From Chlamydia caviae GPIC (lineage in GTDB: Bacteria > Chlamydiota > Chlamydiia > Chlamydiales > Chlamydiaceae): a stretch of 64,000 nt of DNA. The notes under the pieces were generated by a model. That model saw nothing but the letters and a program-made list of their open reading frames with translations, searched no databases and was not told the DNA's origin. Positions 34,426 through 44,449 of the stretch are shown one piece after another (positions within the stretch are counted from its first letter, which is position 1; each line of letters starts with the position of its first letter). The stretch covers positions 992,001 to 1,056,000 of the forward strand of contig NC_003361.3 of assembly GCF_000007605.1 (NCBI RefSeq), in the 5' to 3' direction. The translations under genes were made by a program, and so were the position numbers.

Positions 34426-34515
34426 CTTCTTTATCTTCTTTGTTTCTTTTGCAATTCTTGCTATAACCAAATATTAGAATAAATTCTCACTCTACTAAAA
34501 ACCTTGTGTCTATTC

Positions 34516-36933
34516 ATGGTAAGAGAGCGACAAAAATCTAAGTCTGCACTATTCCCTTCGGTACCCTTTGCGGTTAGAGCAAGCATTTATTTATTTTTGG
34601 CTTGTTTTTCAGGCCTGAGTCTATGGAGCTTTCATAATACGCAACCATGCACTCAAAATTGGATAGGATTATTGGGATGGTCTTTGAGTTCCTTTCTTGT
34701 CTATTGCTTTGGAGCTGCGTCTTTTCTTATCCCTCCGTATTTTTTATGGTTATCCTTTCTAAATATAAGAAAAACACCCCCAAAGATCTTACATCGTAAG
34801 GCTCTTGCATTTGCATCTATTCCTATCTGCTGCGCGGTATTGTTATCCATGCTTTCCCCTGTGCAAGCATTACCTCACGCTTTAGATGTACGTCTTCCTA
34901 AATTTATTTTAGATGTTAATCCTCCTGTTTCTTATTTAGGGGGTATTCCTTTTTATATTCTTTATGCTGGGCAATCTTTCTGTTTGAAACATTTGGTTGG
35001 CTCGGTAGGTACAGGTCTTATCTTTTCTTTCATCCTGTGCTTTTCTATTTTTTATCTCTGTGGAGGCGTAGTCTTAATTAAAAAAAAAATCCTGCAAAAA
35101 TTCCTCAAAAACAGATTTCAAGCCTGTTGGCGTATTTGCAAAAGTATTTTAAAAAGACTAACTAATAAGCAGAACTATCTCCCTAAACCTTCGATTAAGG
35201 TTCCTTCTGCTCCCATAGCAAGGAATGATCCTAGGAAACTCCCCACCCCGATTGTTTCCCTTCCGATAGAAAAGGGAGATTTATTCGATGATCCTCGTCA
35301 TCATTCCCAAGATGCTTCAGAAAAAGCGACTCTTTTTTTAGCTCCTCATCCTCAAAAACGTATTCTATCTTCATTCGCTAAGCCACAGAATACAGCTGAA
35401 AAAAAGTCTAAAATTACCGTATTGCCTCAACCCTCACTTCCACCAAGGAAGAGAGTTGAGACATCGCCTCCTATGGATCTATCAACCTTCCCAGGGGGGA
35501 ATTCTGAGCTACCTCAGTATCATCTGTTAAGTAAAAGTGATAATTCAAAACCAGAGTCTCTTCGTGAAGAGCTTCAGAAAAAGGGTATCCTTTTACAGCA
35601 AACTTTAGAAAGTTTTGGAATAGATGCTGATATTGGAAATATTTGTTTTGGACCTACGTTAGCAGCATTTGAAGTACAACCACATACAGGTGTAAAAGTT
35701 CAAAAAATTAAAGCTTTAGAAAATGACATAGCTTTAAATTTACAAGCTTCCAGCATCCGTATTATTGCCCCTATTCCAGGGAAAGCTGCTGTGGGTATTG
35801 AAATTCCCAATCCCTATCCCCAACCAGTAAATTTCCGTGATTTATTAGAAGATTATCAAAAACAAAACCATAAACTGCAGGTTCCTCTTTTACTTGGGAA
35901 AAAGGCTAATGGTGATAATTTCTGGGCAGACTTAGCAACAATGCCCCATTTAATCATTGCAGGAACGACAGGGTCGGGGAAATCGGTGTGCATCAATACG
36001 ATTGTCATGTCGTTGATCATGACAACACTCCCCTCTGATATTAAACTTGTCATTGTCGATCCGAAGAAAGTGGAGCTTACTGGCTACTCTCAACTTCCGC
36101 ATATGTTAACTCCGGTAATTACAGAATCTCGTGATGCTCATAGCGCCTTAGTCTGGCTCGTTAAAGAAATGGAACTTCGTTATGAAATTCTAAGATTTCT
36201 AGGTCTGCGAAATATTCAGGCATTCAATTCTCGTGAACGCAATATTGAAATAGAAGCTTCTTTTGACAAAGAGATCCCTGAAAAAATGCCTTTCCTTGTG
36301 GGTATTATTGATGAACTAGCTGATCTCTTACTTTCTTCTTCTCAGGATATAGAAACGCCTATCATTCGCTTAGCGCAAATGGCAAGAGCTGTTGGTATTC
36401 ATTTAATCCTAGCGACACAAAGGCCTTCTCGCGATGTGATTACTGGCTTAATTAAAGCAAACTTTCCTTCTCGCATTGCGTTCAAAGTGGCCAATAAAGT
36501 GAATAGCCAAATCATTATAGATGAGCCTGGGGCTGAAAATCTCATGGGGAATGGAGACATGTTAGTCGTTTCCCCTTCTTCTTTTGGTGCGGTTCGTGCT
36601 CAAGGAGCTTATATTTGTGATGAGGACATCAACAAGGTCATAAAAGATCTATGCTCTCGTTTCCCTACAAAATATGTTATTCCTTCATTTGACACTTATG
36701 AAGATTTTTCAGGAGATGATTCTGCGGATAGAGATCCCTTGTATAACCAAGCGAAAACTCTTGTTTTACAAACGGGAAATGCTTCTACAACTTTCTTACA
36801 AAGAAAACTTAAGATTGGCTATGCTAGGGCTGCTAGTTTGATAGATCAACTTGAAGAAGCGAGAATCATCGGCCCATCAGAAGGTGCAAAACCTCGTCAA
36901 ATCTTAATACAAATGCCCCCACAAGAAGGATGA
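34516..36933 (+). CDS. ftsK: DNA translocase FtsK
   Basis: Membrane-anchored DNA pump that clears chromosome termini from the division site. An in-frame TTG at 34504 is possible; I choose ATG 34516 (805 residues). Four or more hydrophobic segments occupy the first ~190 residues. A Pro/Lys-rich linker of about 170 residues follows. The motor domain has the Walker A loop AGTTGSGKSVCINT, Walker B PFLVGIIDELADLLL, and ATQRPSRDVITG. The C-terminal winged-helix gamma domain (ASTTFLQRKLKIGYARAA) normally reads KOPS sequences. It heads an operon with the next two genes (gap 4 bases). Chlamydiae lack FtsZ but keep FtsK for polarised division. Confidence 0.96.
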   Translation: MVRERQKSKSALFPSVPFAVRASIYLFLACFSGLSLWSFHNTQPCTQNWIGLLGWSLSSFLVYCFGAASFLIPPYFLWLSFLNIRKTPPKILHRKALAFASIPICCAVLLSMLSPVQALPHALDVRLPKFILDVNPPVSYLGGIPFYILYAGQSFCLKHLVGSVGTGLIFSFILCFSIFYLCGGVVLIKKKILQKFLKNRFQACWRICKSILKRLTNKQNYLPKPSIKVPSAPIARNDPRKLPTPIVSLPIEKGDLFDDPRHHSQDASEKATLFLAPHPQKRILSSFAKPQNTAEKKSKITVLPQPSLPPRKRVETSPPMDLSTFPGGNSELPQYHLLSKSDNSKPESLREELQKKGILLQQTLESFGIDADIGNICFGPTLAAFEVQPHTGVKVQKIKALENDIALNLQASSIRIIAPIPGKAAVGIEIPNPYPQPVNFRDLLEDYQKQNHKLQVPLLLGKKANGDNFWADLATMPHLIIAGTTGSGKSVCINTIVMSLIMTTLPSDIKLVIVDPKKVELTGYSQLPHMLTPVITESRDAHSALVWLVKEMELRYEILRFLGLRNIQAFNSRERNIEIEASFDKEIPEKMPFLVGIIDELADLLLSSSQDIETPIIRLAQMARAVGIHLILATQRPSRDVITGLIKANFPSRIAFKVANKVNSQIIIDEPGAENLMGNGDMLVVSPSSFGAVRAQGAYICDEDINKVIKDLCSRFPTKYVIPSFDTYEDFSGDDSADRDPLYNQAKTLVLQTGNASTTFLQRKLKIGYARAASLIDQLEEARIIGPSEGAKPRQILIQMPPQEG

Positions 36934-36937
36934 GTTT

Positions 36938-37726
36938 ATGGAAGGTTTTTTCCCTTTAGCCTCGGGTTCGAAGGGGAACTGTACCTATTTAGGAACGGAC
37001 TCCTGTAAAATTTTGATAGATTTGGGTATTAGCAAGCAGTGTGTGACTCATGGGCTATTGTCTATGAATGTCCATCCTGAAGATATTCAGGGCATTTTTA
37101 TTTCTCATGAGCATTCCGATCATATTTCCGGAATTAAAAGTTTTGTAAAAACGTACAACACGCCAATTATCTGTAACCTTGAGACTGCGCGTAGTATATG
37201 CCAATTCTTGGATGTTCGTCCTAATTTTAAAATTTTTTCTACAGGAACAACATTTTCCTTTTACGATTTAAAAATTCAAACTTTCAATGTTCCTCATGAT
37301 GCTATAGATCCTGTAGGGTTTGTTTTTCATTACCGCGATGAAAAGTTAGGCTTTTGTACTGACTTAGGTTGGGTAACCTCGTGGGTAGTTCACGAACTTT
37401 ATGATTGTGACTATTTGCTTATAGAGGCAAACCATGATCCTGAACTTGTGCAGCAATCCTCACGTCCGGATATTTATAAAAAACGAGTTCTGAGTAAACT
37501 GGGGCATATATCCAATCATGAGTGTGGAGAATTATTACAGAAAATTCTTACTCCTAAGATTAAGAAAATCTATCTTGCGCATCTTTCCAGCGAGTGCAAC
37601 ACTCCTGAATTAGCTCTATCGACAGTATCTTCTGCTATAGAAAACATCACGTCAATTTTACCTGTGGCTGCTAAAAACCAAGAAATTTCTGACCCTATTT
37701 ACTTCAGGGATTTAGTAAACGCATGA
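36938..37726 (+). CDS. Metallo-beta-lactamase-fold hydrolase (YycJ/WalJ-like)
   Basis: A 262-residue MBL-fold protein. FPLASGSKGNCTYL is the YycJ-type N-terminal signature, ISHEHSDHISGIK is the HxHxDH metal motif, GFCTDLGW supplies the metal-bridging Asp, and LISNHECGELL-type and IYLAHLSSECN segments give later histidines. In Firmicutes the YycJ/WalJ family is linked to cell-wall control and DNA repair; its substrate in chlamydiae is not known. AAGGATGAG precedes the ATG. It starts four bases after ftsK and its stop overlaps nue, so co-expression is likely. Confidence 0.9.
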   Translation: MEGFFPLASGSKGNCTYLGTDSCKILIDLGISKQCVTHGLLSMNVHPEDIQGIFISHEHSDHISGIKSFVKTYNTPIICNLETARSICQFLDVRPNFKIFSTGTTFSFYDLKIQTFNVPHDAIDPVGFVFHYRDEKLGFCTDLGWVTSWVVHELYDCDYLLIEANHDPELVQQSSRPDIYKKRVLSKLGHISNHECGELLQKILTPKIKKIYLAHLSSECNTPELALSTVSSAIENITSILPVAAKNQEISDPIYFRDLVNA

Positions 37727-38385
37727 ATTTAGAATCCTCTGCATCTGAGACGCTATATATATCTCTAGATCACAACTGGAAGGAGAGCACCCCTTACAGT
37801 ATGGAGAGAGCCTCGCAATTACTCAATTTCAAGTTCCTTCCTCATCTTACTTTTACAGATTGGAAAGTCGAAGAAAAAGTCCGTGCATTGTGTGCTAAGG
37901 CTAAGAAAAAACGTCTTGTTTCTCCACTAGCCAAATGGCTTGGAGAACTTCATAAACAAGATCTAATCACTCCTTCTATGCCTCCTGTGGCAGTATGTTG
38001 GGTGAGTTCGTATATTGGTTATGGGGTTTTTGCTCGAGAGCGGATTCCTGCTTGGACCTATATTGGTGAATACACGGGAATACTGCGTCGCCGGCAAGCG
38101 ATTTGGATGGATGAAAATGATTATTGTTTCCGTTATCCCTTATCTTCATGGCTATGGCGTTATTTCACTATCGATAGTGGTCGGCAGGGCAATTTTACCC
38201 GCTTTATTAATCATAGCGACAAACCTAATGTGGAAGCCATAGGCGTTTTCCAAAACGGATTGTTTCATGTGATTATTAGAACAATTCAAGCAATTGAAGC
38301 GGGCGAGGAATTATCCTATCATTATGGCCCGCTATACTGGAAGCATAGGAAAAAACGAGAAGAGTTTATTCCTGAAGAAGAGTAG
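37723..38385 (+). CDS. nue: SET-domain protein methyltransferase (NUE family)
   Basis: The 220-residue protein has a SET domain in its C-terminal half. IGYGVFARERIPAWTYIGEYTG is the N-SET motif, GNFTRFINHSDKPNVEA contains the NHS SAM-binding element, and GEELSYHYG carries the catalytic-site Tyr. In C. trachomatis NUE is reported as a type III secreted protein that enters the host nucleus and methylates histones. The C. pneumoniae homologue is reported to methylate Hc1. Either target is possible here, and hctA is at 20462-20839. The ATGA overlap with the preceding gene places it in the ftsK operon. No classical signal peptide is present. Confidence 0.92.
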   Translation: MNLESSASETLYISLDHNWKESTPYSMERASQLLNFKFLPHLTFTDWKVEEKVRALCAKAKKKRLVSPLAKWLGELHKQDLITPSMPPVAVCWVSSYIGYGVFARERIPAWTYIGEYTGILRRRQAIWMDENDYCFRYPLSSWLWRYFTIDSGRQGNFTRFINHSDKPNVEAIGVFQNGLFHVIIRTIQAIEAGEELSYHYGPLYWKHRKKREEFIPEEE

Positions 38386-38389
38386 ATTT

Positions 38390-38842
38390 TTAGCTTTTCT
38401 CGTAGGTTCCCATTAATTCAGCATTATCGATAACATGACTTTCCATCACTTCAAGAAGCTGATCCTTGGTGACATTTTCTTCTGATGGCAAGATGGTATC
38501 TAAAGCGTAGCAGTAGAAGAAGTATCGATGCTGTCTATCAGGTGGACATGGCCCTTCATAACATGCTTTTCCTGAGGTATTCAATCCTTGAACAGCAAAA
38601 ATATTTGCTCCTTCTACTAGCTCGGTTATGGTTGGAGACAAGTTATATACCAACCAGTGAATCCATAGACCATCAGCTCGTAAATTTTGGGGCACATCAG
38701 GATCTTCAACGATCAATGCTATGCTCTTTGCCTCTGCGGGAATATCTTTGAATATTAAGGGTGGAGAAATATTCACGCCTTGACATGTGTACTTTCTCGG
38801 AATCGGTTTTCCATAATCAAATGCTGGTGATAGTAGCTGCAT
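38390..38842 (-). CDS. Phosphatidylethanolamine-binding-protein family (YbhB/YbcL) protein
   Basis: This 150-residue single-domain protein matches the bacterial PEBP family. Its ligand-pocket motifs are IVEDPDVP, GLWIHWLVYNLSP and GPCPPDRQHRYFFYCYALD. E. coli members bind small anionic ligands; no reaction can be assigned. There is no signal peptide, so it is probably cytoplasmic. It is convergent with nue (4-base gap) and lies 13 bases downstream of the alanine symporter, so the two minus-strand genes may form one transcript. Confidence 0.9.
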   Translation of the reverse strand: MQLLSPAFDYGKPIPRKYTCQGVNISPPLIFKDIPAEAKSIALIVEDPDVPQNLRADGLWIHWLVYNLSPTITELVEGANIFAVQGLNTSGKACYEGPCPPDRQHRYFFYCYALDTILPSEENVTKDQLLEVMESHVIDNAELMGTYEKS

Positions 38843-38855
38843 AATTGATCTCCAT

Positions 38856-40229
38856 TTAGATATCTAGATTTGGCAAAACATTGGATTTAGCACCTGCTTC
38901 CATTTTAAGTAGGGCAACTTCCCGATTTGTAGATAGCACATCCTTAAATAAAGCTACTAAAGCTATAGAATTTAGAATTACCATACCTGCAAACCCTGTA
39001 TCAGACAGACTCCAGATCAATCGCATATCTATGATCCCTCCGAAAGGTATAACTGCGACGAAGAGCATCTTCAACCAAGAGTTAGCTCGTTTCCCCGGTA
39101 TCATATATTCTAAACTTTTTTCTGCGCAAGCAAACCAAGTCAAAGCTGTTGTATAACCGAATAAGGCCATTGCAAGAATAACAACAAGCCCTCCGAGAGA
39201 TCCTAGACTTGATTTAAAAGCGTGTAGCACCATAAGCGTTCCTTCTTGTCCTGATACATAGGCTCCGGAAACAATAAGGACTAGAGTCGTAATCGAACAG
39301 ACTATCATGACGATAACAGGAGGCAAGAGAGTGACCAAACCATCAATCACAGGGTTCTTACTTTGAGAATCAGATTGTAGAATAGACACCATACCGCTAC
39401 CACAGTCAGTTGCCATAATAGCACGGCTCATTCCTGTTGAGATCACTTGAGTTATTGTATAGCCTCCAAGACCTGCTACCGTTGCTTTTATTCCAAATGC
39501 AGAAGAAGCAATGAGTTTCAACGCAGGAAGAAGCATAGAGCTATGTTGTACAAGAATAACAAGACAAGAAATAGCATAGAAACCGGCAATGAAAGGAATC
39601 ACCCTAGCCGAGAATCTAAGAATACGCGTATTTCCCCCAATGAGCACGGGAAGAATTGTTAATGCAAGAACCAAGCCTATTAAGAATTTTATGGGCAAAC
39701 TTTCAGCACAAAGAGGAACGATACAATTAATTTGTACAAAGTTTCCTGCTGAAAATGCTGTGATAATTGTGAATATACAGAAAAGACCTGCAAGGAACTT
39801 GCTTCCCATACCGTAGGCTAGGCACGCTGTTGGTCCACCGATAAACTCTCCGGATTTTCCATGAAGTTTACGATATTTTACCCCTAAAAATGATCCCGAA
39901 TATTGAACAATAGCTCCTAAAAGGGCAGCTATCCAAATCCAGACTAGAGCTCCTGGGCCTCCGCAAGCAATAGCAATAGCCATACCTGCGATATTTCCCG
40001 TTCCAAAATTCCCAGCAAGAATACCTGCTACGGCTTCGTAACGAGAGACCTTACCATCTGCAGAAGACGGGCTCTCCTTATTTTTTAACATAAAATTAAA
40101 GCCTAGCTTTAATCCTGTAAATTGCAGACCACGTAGTTTCCATGTTAATAGTCCACCAAGAAATAAAATCGCGGGGAACACACAAAACGAAATACAGAAG
40201 TTATTTAATTGTTCTAGAAAATGTAACAT
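38856..40229 (-). CDS. dagA: Sodium:alanine/glycine symporter (AGCS family)
   Basis: A 457-residue integral membrane permease expected to import alanine or glycine with sodium. About ten hydrophobic segments are visible. The AGCS signature is in GNFGTGNIAGMAIAIACGGPGALVWIWI (near residues 73-100), with GGNTRILRFSARVIPF and GMSRAIMATDCGSG further on. The length is slightly below the ~480 average. Chlamydiae have more than one dagA paralogue. D-alanine, needed for peptidoglycan, is a plausible substrate but not shown by the sequence. Confidence 0.93.
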   Translation of the reverse strand: MLHFLEQLNNFCISFCVFPAILFLGGLLTWKLRGLQFTGLKLGFNFMLKNKESPSSADGKVSRYEAVAGILAGNFGTGNIAGMAIAIACGGPGALVWIWIAALLGAIVQYSGSFLGVKYRKLHGKSGEFIGGPTACLAYGMGSKFLAGLFCIFTIITAFSAGNFVQINCIVPLCAESLPIKFLIGLVLALTILPVLIGGNTRILRFSARVIPFIAGFYAISCLVILVQHSSMLLPALKLIASSAFGIKATVAGLGGYTITQVISTGMSRAIMATDCGSGMVSILQSDSQSKNPVIDGLVTLLPPVIVMIVCSITTLVLIVSGAYVSGQEGTLMVLHAFKSSLGSLGGLVVILAMALFGYTTALTWFACAEKSLEYMIPGKRANSWLKMLFVAVIPFGGIIDMRLIWSLSDTGFAGMVILNSIALVALFKDVLSTNREVALLKMEAGAKSNVLPNLDI

Positions 40230-40341
40230 TTGAATTCTCTCTCTTTATTGCTAACAGTGTTCTTATATGGAAGATCACAGCAAAATTAGCTTGTAGCTTC
40301 CTCTCCTGGATTAGGGGAAAGGAAGCTTCGTTGTAGAGAGC

Positions 40342-40986
40342 TTAAGAAGGTTGAGATATCACAATATCTAAAAGCTCAGGCCACCTTTCCCCTTGCACAA
40401 TTGAGGCAACGGTCTCGGAATCCAATCCTAAGGTGGAGGCAAAAGCAGCAATATCTTCTTCAGTGATAACACCCTGAGATGCAGCTTGAGAAAATACTTC
40501 GCTTAATTCGGACATGAACATATTCCAAATCCAATCACGGCCTTGCATTTTCTTCATACCTTCAATCAATGAGGAATCTTCAGCTAAAAGCTTTAATAAA
40601 GCTAAAGGGTGAAGTTCTCTAATACGATTTAAAGCGCTCTTAATCTCACTCTGAGACATAGCTAAAGAAATAGAAGATTTTTCAGAAGCAGCGTCAACGA
40701 CGAAAGAGATGTCTCTTTTGTCTTGATCCGTTATCTGAGCTTCATAATTCTTAAAGTTAGCTTGCACTTTCTGTGTTTCCTTCTTAGATGAACTACGTCG
40801 AGCAAATAATCTTCTTGAACGACGTGAAGGTTTCTTTTCACTTTCTGTGAGTATAACAGATTTGTTATTTATGTCTTTCGAGTTTTTTGAGCTCTGCTTG
40901 GATCCATAAGGGTTCAAGCAGCAACTACTCAAACTCAAGAGCAATATCAAACCGCCAAAACTATACTTATAGATATACTTTTTCAT
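40342..40986 (-). CDS. Chlamydial lipoprotein of unknown function
   Basis: This 214-residue precursor has a lipoprotein signal peptide: KKYIYKYSFGG, a Leu/Ser core, and lipobox LSSC with Cys22. A Ser/Lys/Arg-rich linker follows (to about residue 75), then a helical domain with GRDWIWNMFMSELSEVFSQA and an Ala/Ser-rich tail. No enzymatic motif is recognised. By position it matches the conserved chlamydial lipoprotein downstream of dagA. It is divergent from the secreted protein at 41243. Confidence 0.85.
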   Translation of the reverse strand: MKKYIYKYSFGGLILLLSLSSCCLNPYGSKQSSKNSKDINNKSVILTESEKKPSRRSRRLFARRSSSKKETQKVQANFKNYEAQITDQDKRDISFVVDAASEKSSISLAMSQSEIKSALNRIRELHPLALLKLLAEDSSLIEGMKKMQGRDWIWNMFMSELSEVFSQAASQGVITEEDIAAFASTLGLDSETVASIVQGERWPELLDIVISQPS

Positions 40987-41242
40987 ACTTTAGTTAATTT
41001 TTAAAATTAAAAGTTATACTATTATAGCATAAACACATTAAAAATAACGTCTATTTGCACTTTTATTTTTTAATATTAAGATTTTTAACGCCATAAAGAT
41101 GGCTCTCTCCTGTTTCTCAGGGAAATCATTCTTGAGTTTCTCGGGTTGATTTGTTATTGGCCATTTTGTTATCAACATGGGGCATTTAGTTAATCTCTTT
41201 ATTAAGGGAAATTAACAAAACATTTAGGTGCCAGAGGATCTT

Positions 41243-42610
41243 ATGTTAAAAATCCTTACAATACGAAGCTGCGCTTGTTTAGTAGCTTGTCTTTTAAGTT
41301 TCCCTTTCATTTCTTATGGGGCTCCGACTGCGTCGGCAATGCCCTCCATGAACACGCCCTCTAGCAAAGGAAAGATCGGTTCTGATGCTTGGATTGAACA
41401 GAAGTTACGTCAGTATCCAGAGCTACTTTGGTTAACGGAGCCTTCGGCTGCTGCAAGCCTTACCACAACATCCAAGGCAACGTATTCTTTATCCTTATTT
41501 GATAAAAAGATTCCTGCTTTTGATATAGCGATACGCAGTTTGATATACCTACATTTATTAATACAAGGTTCGCGTCAATCTTACGCTCAGCTCTGTCAAT
41601 TACAGCCTTCGGAAGATAGTATTACGTTTAAGCAATTCCAAACTATCCATAGGCAGTTGATTCATTTCTTAAACTCTCCCAAGCATTTTGATAATACTTT
41701 AAAGATCTTGGAGACTGCTATTGTCTTAAAACATATGGGATGCTCTGCAAAGGGTGCTGCGAACTTTAAACCTTACTTCACAGAATCTCGGGCTGATGCT
41801 TTTTATGCGAAAGCTCTACATGTGCTTCAGGCATTTCCAGAATTGAGTCCCTCATATTCTCGACTCTCTCCAGAGCAAAAAGAAGTCTTCATTGCCCTAC
41901 GTCGTTTAACTGACTACGATGCGCTATTCAATCTTACAACTACGCCAAACGCCCAGCTTCTATCTATTGGTAGAGCAAAACGTCCTTTAGTAGTTTTAGA
42001 TTTATATCTCTATTCTCTTGATATCTGTGGAGAAAATAACTGCTCTCAAGAATTTTACTATAACTTCGCTCCTTTATTATCCATGTTGCAGCAGCATGCT
42101 ACTGTAGAAGAAGCTTTTTCCCGTTATTTCACATACAGAGCAAATCGCTTAGGATTTGAAGGATCTTCTCGTAGTGATATGACCTTGGTACGCTTAGCAA
42201 CTCTTATGGAGCTTTCTCCTACAGAGGCTAGTGCTCTTAATTGGAGTTTTAAAAATCTCCCTATTGACGAGTCGGAAAGTTTGGTAAATAGTTTTTACAC
42301 AGCACAGGGGGAACACCTTCCTTTAGACATCCGGGGTCTTCCTAATCTCCTTACTGGTTTGCTACAGGCAAATCACGGAACAGCTTCAGCAAGTCCTGAA
42401 AGCCGTTTACGCCAGATTTACTCTACAGCATTGTCTTTAGTAGTAAAAAGCTTGCGTGTGCATAAGGATATGTTAAAAAAGCAGCTGCTTGATCAAACAA
42501 CTGTTTTAGACTTTTCAGAAACGACAGTTTCTTGTGGAGGATTAGATATTTTCTCTGAAAATATTGCCGTGCGAGTGCACTTAAACGGTTCTGTTAGCGT
42601 TGCACTTTAA
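41243..42610 (+). CDS. Conserved exported chlamydial protein, function unknown
   Basis: The protein has 455 residues from ATG 41243, which has AGAGGA upstream. A GTG five codons earlier is less likely. Residues 1-26 form a signal peptide ending SYGAPTASA. The remainder is a mostly helical soluble domain with no motif I recognise; repeated LSP...E patterns and an even spread of Leu suggest an alpha-solenoid. Cys residues cluster at CGENNCSQEF and near the C-terminus (VSCGGLDIF). The stop codon lies inside a 28-bp perfect palindrome. It corresponds to a conserved chlamydial hypothetical next to the riboflavin genes. Confidence 0.8.
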   Translation: MLKILTIRSCACLVACLLSFPFISYGAPTASAMPSMNTPSSKGKIGSDAWIEQKLRQYPELLWLTEPSAAASLTTTSKATYSLSLFDKKIPAFDIAIRSLIYLHLLIQGSRQSYAQLCQLQPSEDSITFKQFQTIHRQLIHFLNSPKHFDNTLKILETAIVLKHMGCSAKGAANFKPYFTESRADAFYAKALHVLQAFPELSPSYSRLSPEQKEVFIALRRLTDYDALFNLTTTPNAQLLSIGRAKRPLVVLDLYLYSLDICGENNCSQEFYYNFAPLLSMLQQHATVEEAFSRYFTYRANRLGFEGSSRSDMTLVRLATLMELSPTEASALNWSFKNLPIDESESLVNSFYTAQGEHLPLDIRGLPNLLTGLLQANHGTASASPESRLRQIYSTALSLVVKSLRVHKDMLKKQLLDQTTVLDFSETTVSCGGLDIFSENIAVRVHLNGSVSVAL

Positions 42611-42622
42611 AGTGCAACGCTA
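42595..42622. terminator. 28-bp perfect palindrome between convergent genes (putative bidirectional terminator)
   Basis: TAGCGTTGCACTTT is followed immediately by its exact reverse complement. It includes the stop codon of the upstream gene and lies 5 bases before the ribH stop. A stem of up to 12 bp with a small loop would form in transcripts from either side. There is no clear T-run, so the terminator role is inferred from position. Confidence 0.55.
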
Positions 42623-42627
42623 CACTA

Positions 42628-43092
42628 TTACAGCTTTTTGAAAAGGTCTGCCATTTCTAAAGCTGTTTTCATCCCAGAAATTCCTAAATTTGATCCCTTA
42701 ATACCTGCACGTTGCCAGGCAGAATCTATGCAAGGTGCTGTGATGACGGAAAAGGTAATAGGGAGGTTAAATTCTAGAGACAACTCACTGATCCTTGCCG
42801 AAACCTGATCTGCAATGTGATCGTAATGTGTAGTTTCTCCTTTAATAAGCACACCACACGCTACTATAGCATCATACTTCACACCTGAAGTAAGAAGTTT
42901 CTTTAATGTGCAAGGGATCTCAAAGGATCCGGGAACACGCACTACGGTAAGCATATCTTCTGCTCCACCTAGATCCAAAAAAGTCTGTTGTGCTCCTGAA
43001 ACCAAGGCGTCAGCTATGGGTCCGTTAAAACATGCACCAACGATAGCAACACGCATATCCTTTGCTGATGCCACCCCTTTAAATGTCTTCAT
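42628..43092 (-). CDS. ribH: 6,7-dimethyl-8-ribityllumazine synthase
   Basis: Condenses the pyrimidine made by RibD with dihydroxybutanone phosphate from RibBA to form lumazine, the riboflavin precursor. The 154 residues are standard. VRVPGSFEIPCTLKKL and the catalytic loop GVLIKGETTHYDHIADQV (with the phosphate-binding Gly-Glu-Thr and His) are clear. AGGA lies upstream of the ATG. It is the last gene of ribD-ribBA-ribH, 12 bases after ribBA. Many chlamydial annotations call it ribE. Confidence 0.95.
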   Translation of the reverse strand: MKTFKGVASAKDMRVAIVGACFNGPIADALVSGAQQTFLDLGGAEDMLTVVRVPGSFEIPCTLKKLLTSGVKYDAIVACGVLIKGETTHYDHIADQVSARISELSLEFNLPITFSVITAPCIDSAWQRAGIKGSNLGISGMKTALEMADLFKKL

Positions 43093-43104
43093 ATAATCCT
43101 AGAT

Positions 43105-44364
43105 TTATCTTATGTTTACTTCCTCAGCATAGGGGAGGTCTATCCAGTGCCCCATACGCTCTTTTTTTGTGCGCAGATAATGTTCGTTCTCTTCAGAAAC
43201 ATGAATTGGAAGCGCGATCCTATCAACAATTTCCAACCCAAACCCTTGCAGACCGAAATACTTGTGAGGATTATGAGTAATCAATTTTATCTTTGTCAAT
43301 CCTAGATCAACCAAAATCTGCGCCCCTATCCCATACTCTCTAGAATCGACAGGGAAGCCTATTTCTAAATTAGCATCGACAGTGTCATACCCGCGATCTT
43401 GTAAGGCGTAAGCACGAACCTTATGACCTAATCCAATACCACGTCCTTCCTGACCACGTAGATAAACAATAACACCTTCCCCTTCTAATCCGATATATTC
43501 CATAGCAGAACGCAGCTGATGCCCACAGTCACAGCGCATCGACCCCATAATATCTCCTGTAAGACATTCGGAATGCACTCGGACAAGAACGTTCTCTTTG
43601 CCGCTAACATCACCTTTCACTAAAGCGATGTGTTGAATACCATCGAGAAGAGACTCGTAAACATGAATATTGAAATCTCCATATTCTGTAGGAAGACGCG
43701 CTGAGGAAACAGGAATAACTAACCTTTCGGAGAGCATCCGGTAGGCTATCAAATCAGATATGGAGATTACTGAGATTTCATGTTCCTTAGCAAATTCTAT
43801 AATTTGAGCAAGACGCATCATGGTATGGTCTTCATTAACAAGTTCTGAAAGGACGCCACAAGGCTGCATATTTGCTAAACGCATAAGATCTAAAGCAGCC
43901 TCGGTATGTCCAGCTCGTTTCAATACCCCCCCCGGCGTACCTGCCAAGGGAAAGAAATGTCCCGGACGGACAAAATCTTCGGGACGGCTATTAGGATTGG
44001 ATAATAATTCTACGACTTTCGTTCTATCTGCTGCTGACACCCCTGTCGTTATGCCTTTTGCAGCATCTACTGAGACGGTAAACGCTGTACGATAACGACA
44101 GCGATTGTCTTCAACCATAGGGGGGAATTCTAAATCTCTTATTCTTTCCTGTTCTAAAGAAGCACAAACGATTCCTGTCGTATATTTAAGAAGAAAAGCC
44201 ATCTTTTCTACGGTTATCTTCTCACCTGCGATGATAAGATCCCCTTCATCTTCTCGCGAAGCTTCGTCAACAACAATAACAAATTTCCCCTCAGAGATAT
44301 CTGCTATCGCCTTTTCTATTGGGACAAAACATGATGCAGATGCATCACCTTCGGATTTCATCAT
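43105..44364 (-). CDS. ribBA: Bifunctional 3,4-dihydroxy-2-butanone 4-phosphate synthase / GTP cyclohydrolase II
   Basis: Makes both precursors of lumazine. ATG 44364 (419 residues) has GGAGGAG upstream; an in-frame TTG 15 bases earlier is not needed. The N-terminal RibB domain has [29 protein letters not shown] and NEDHTMMRL. The C-terminal RibA domain holds the zinc cysteines [15 protein letters not shown], then [12 protein letters not shown] and the EYGIGAQIL segment. A G8 run sits inside RibB in the intact frame. It lies 85 bases after ribD and 12 before ribH. Confidence 0.95.
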   Translation of the reverse strand: MMKSEGDASASCFVPIEKAIADISEGKFVIVVDEASREDEGDLIIAGEKITVEKMAFLLKYTTGIVCASLEQERIRDLEFPPMVEDNRCRYRTAFTVSVDAAKGITTGVSAADRTKVVELLSNPNSRPEDFVRPGHFFPLAGTPGGVLKRAGHTEAALDLMRLANMQPCGVLSELVNEDHTMMRLAQIIEFAKEHEISVISISDLIAYRMLSERLVIPVSSARLPTEYGDFNIHVYESLLDGIQHIALVKGDVSGKENVLVRVHSECLTGDIMGSMRCDCGHQLRSAMEYIGLEGEGVIVYLRGQEGRGIGLGHKVRAYALQDRGYDTVDANLEIGFPVDSREYGIGAQILVDLGLTKIKLITHNPHKYFGLQGFGLEIVDRIALPIHVSEENEHYLRTKKERMGHWIDLPYAEEVNIR

Positions 44365-44449
44365 CAGAGCTCCTCCCAATTACTCACCTCTATTCTCCAG
44401 GGATGCTAATAGAAATCCCCTTTCACTTCAATCTCTTCCCCTACTTCCT

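Noticed and set aside
43927-43934. Run of eight G in ribBA as a possible phase-variable tract
   Set aside because: The tract encodes conserved residues (TPGGVL) in an intact frame of a biosynthetic enzyme, and eight bases is short for chlamydial slippage switches.
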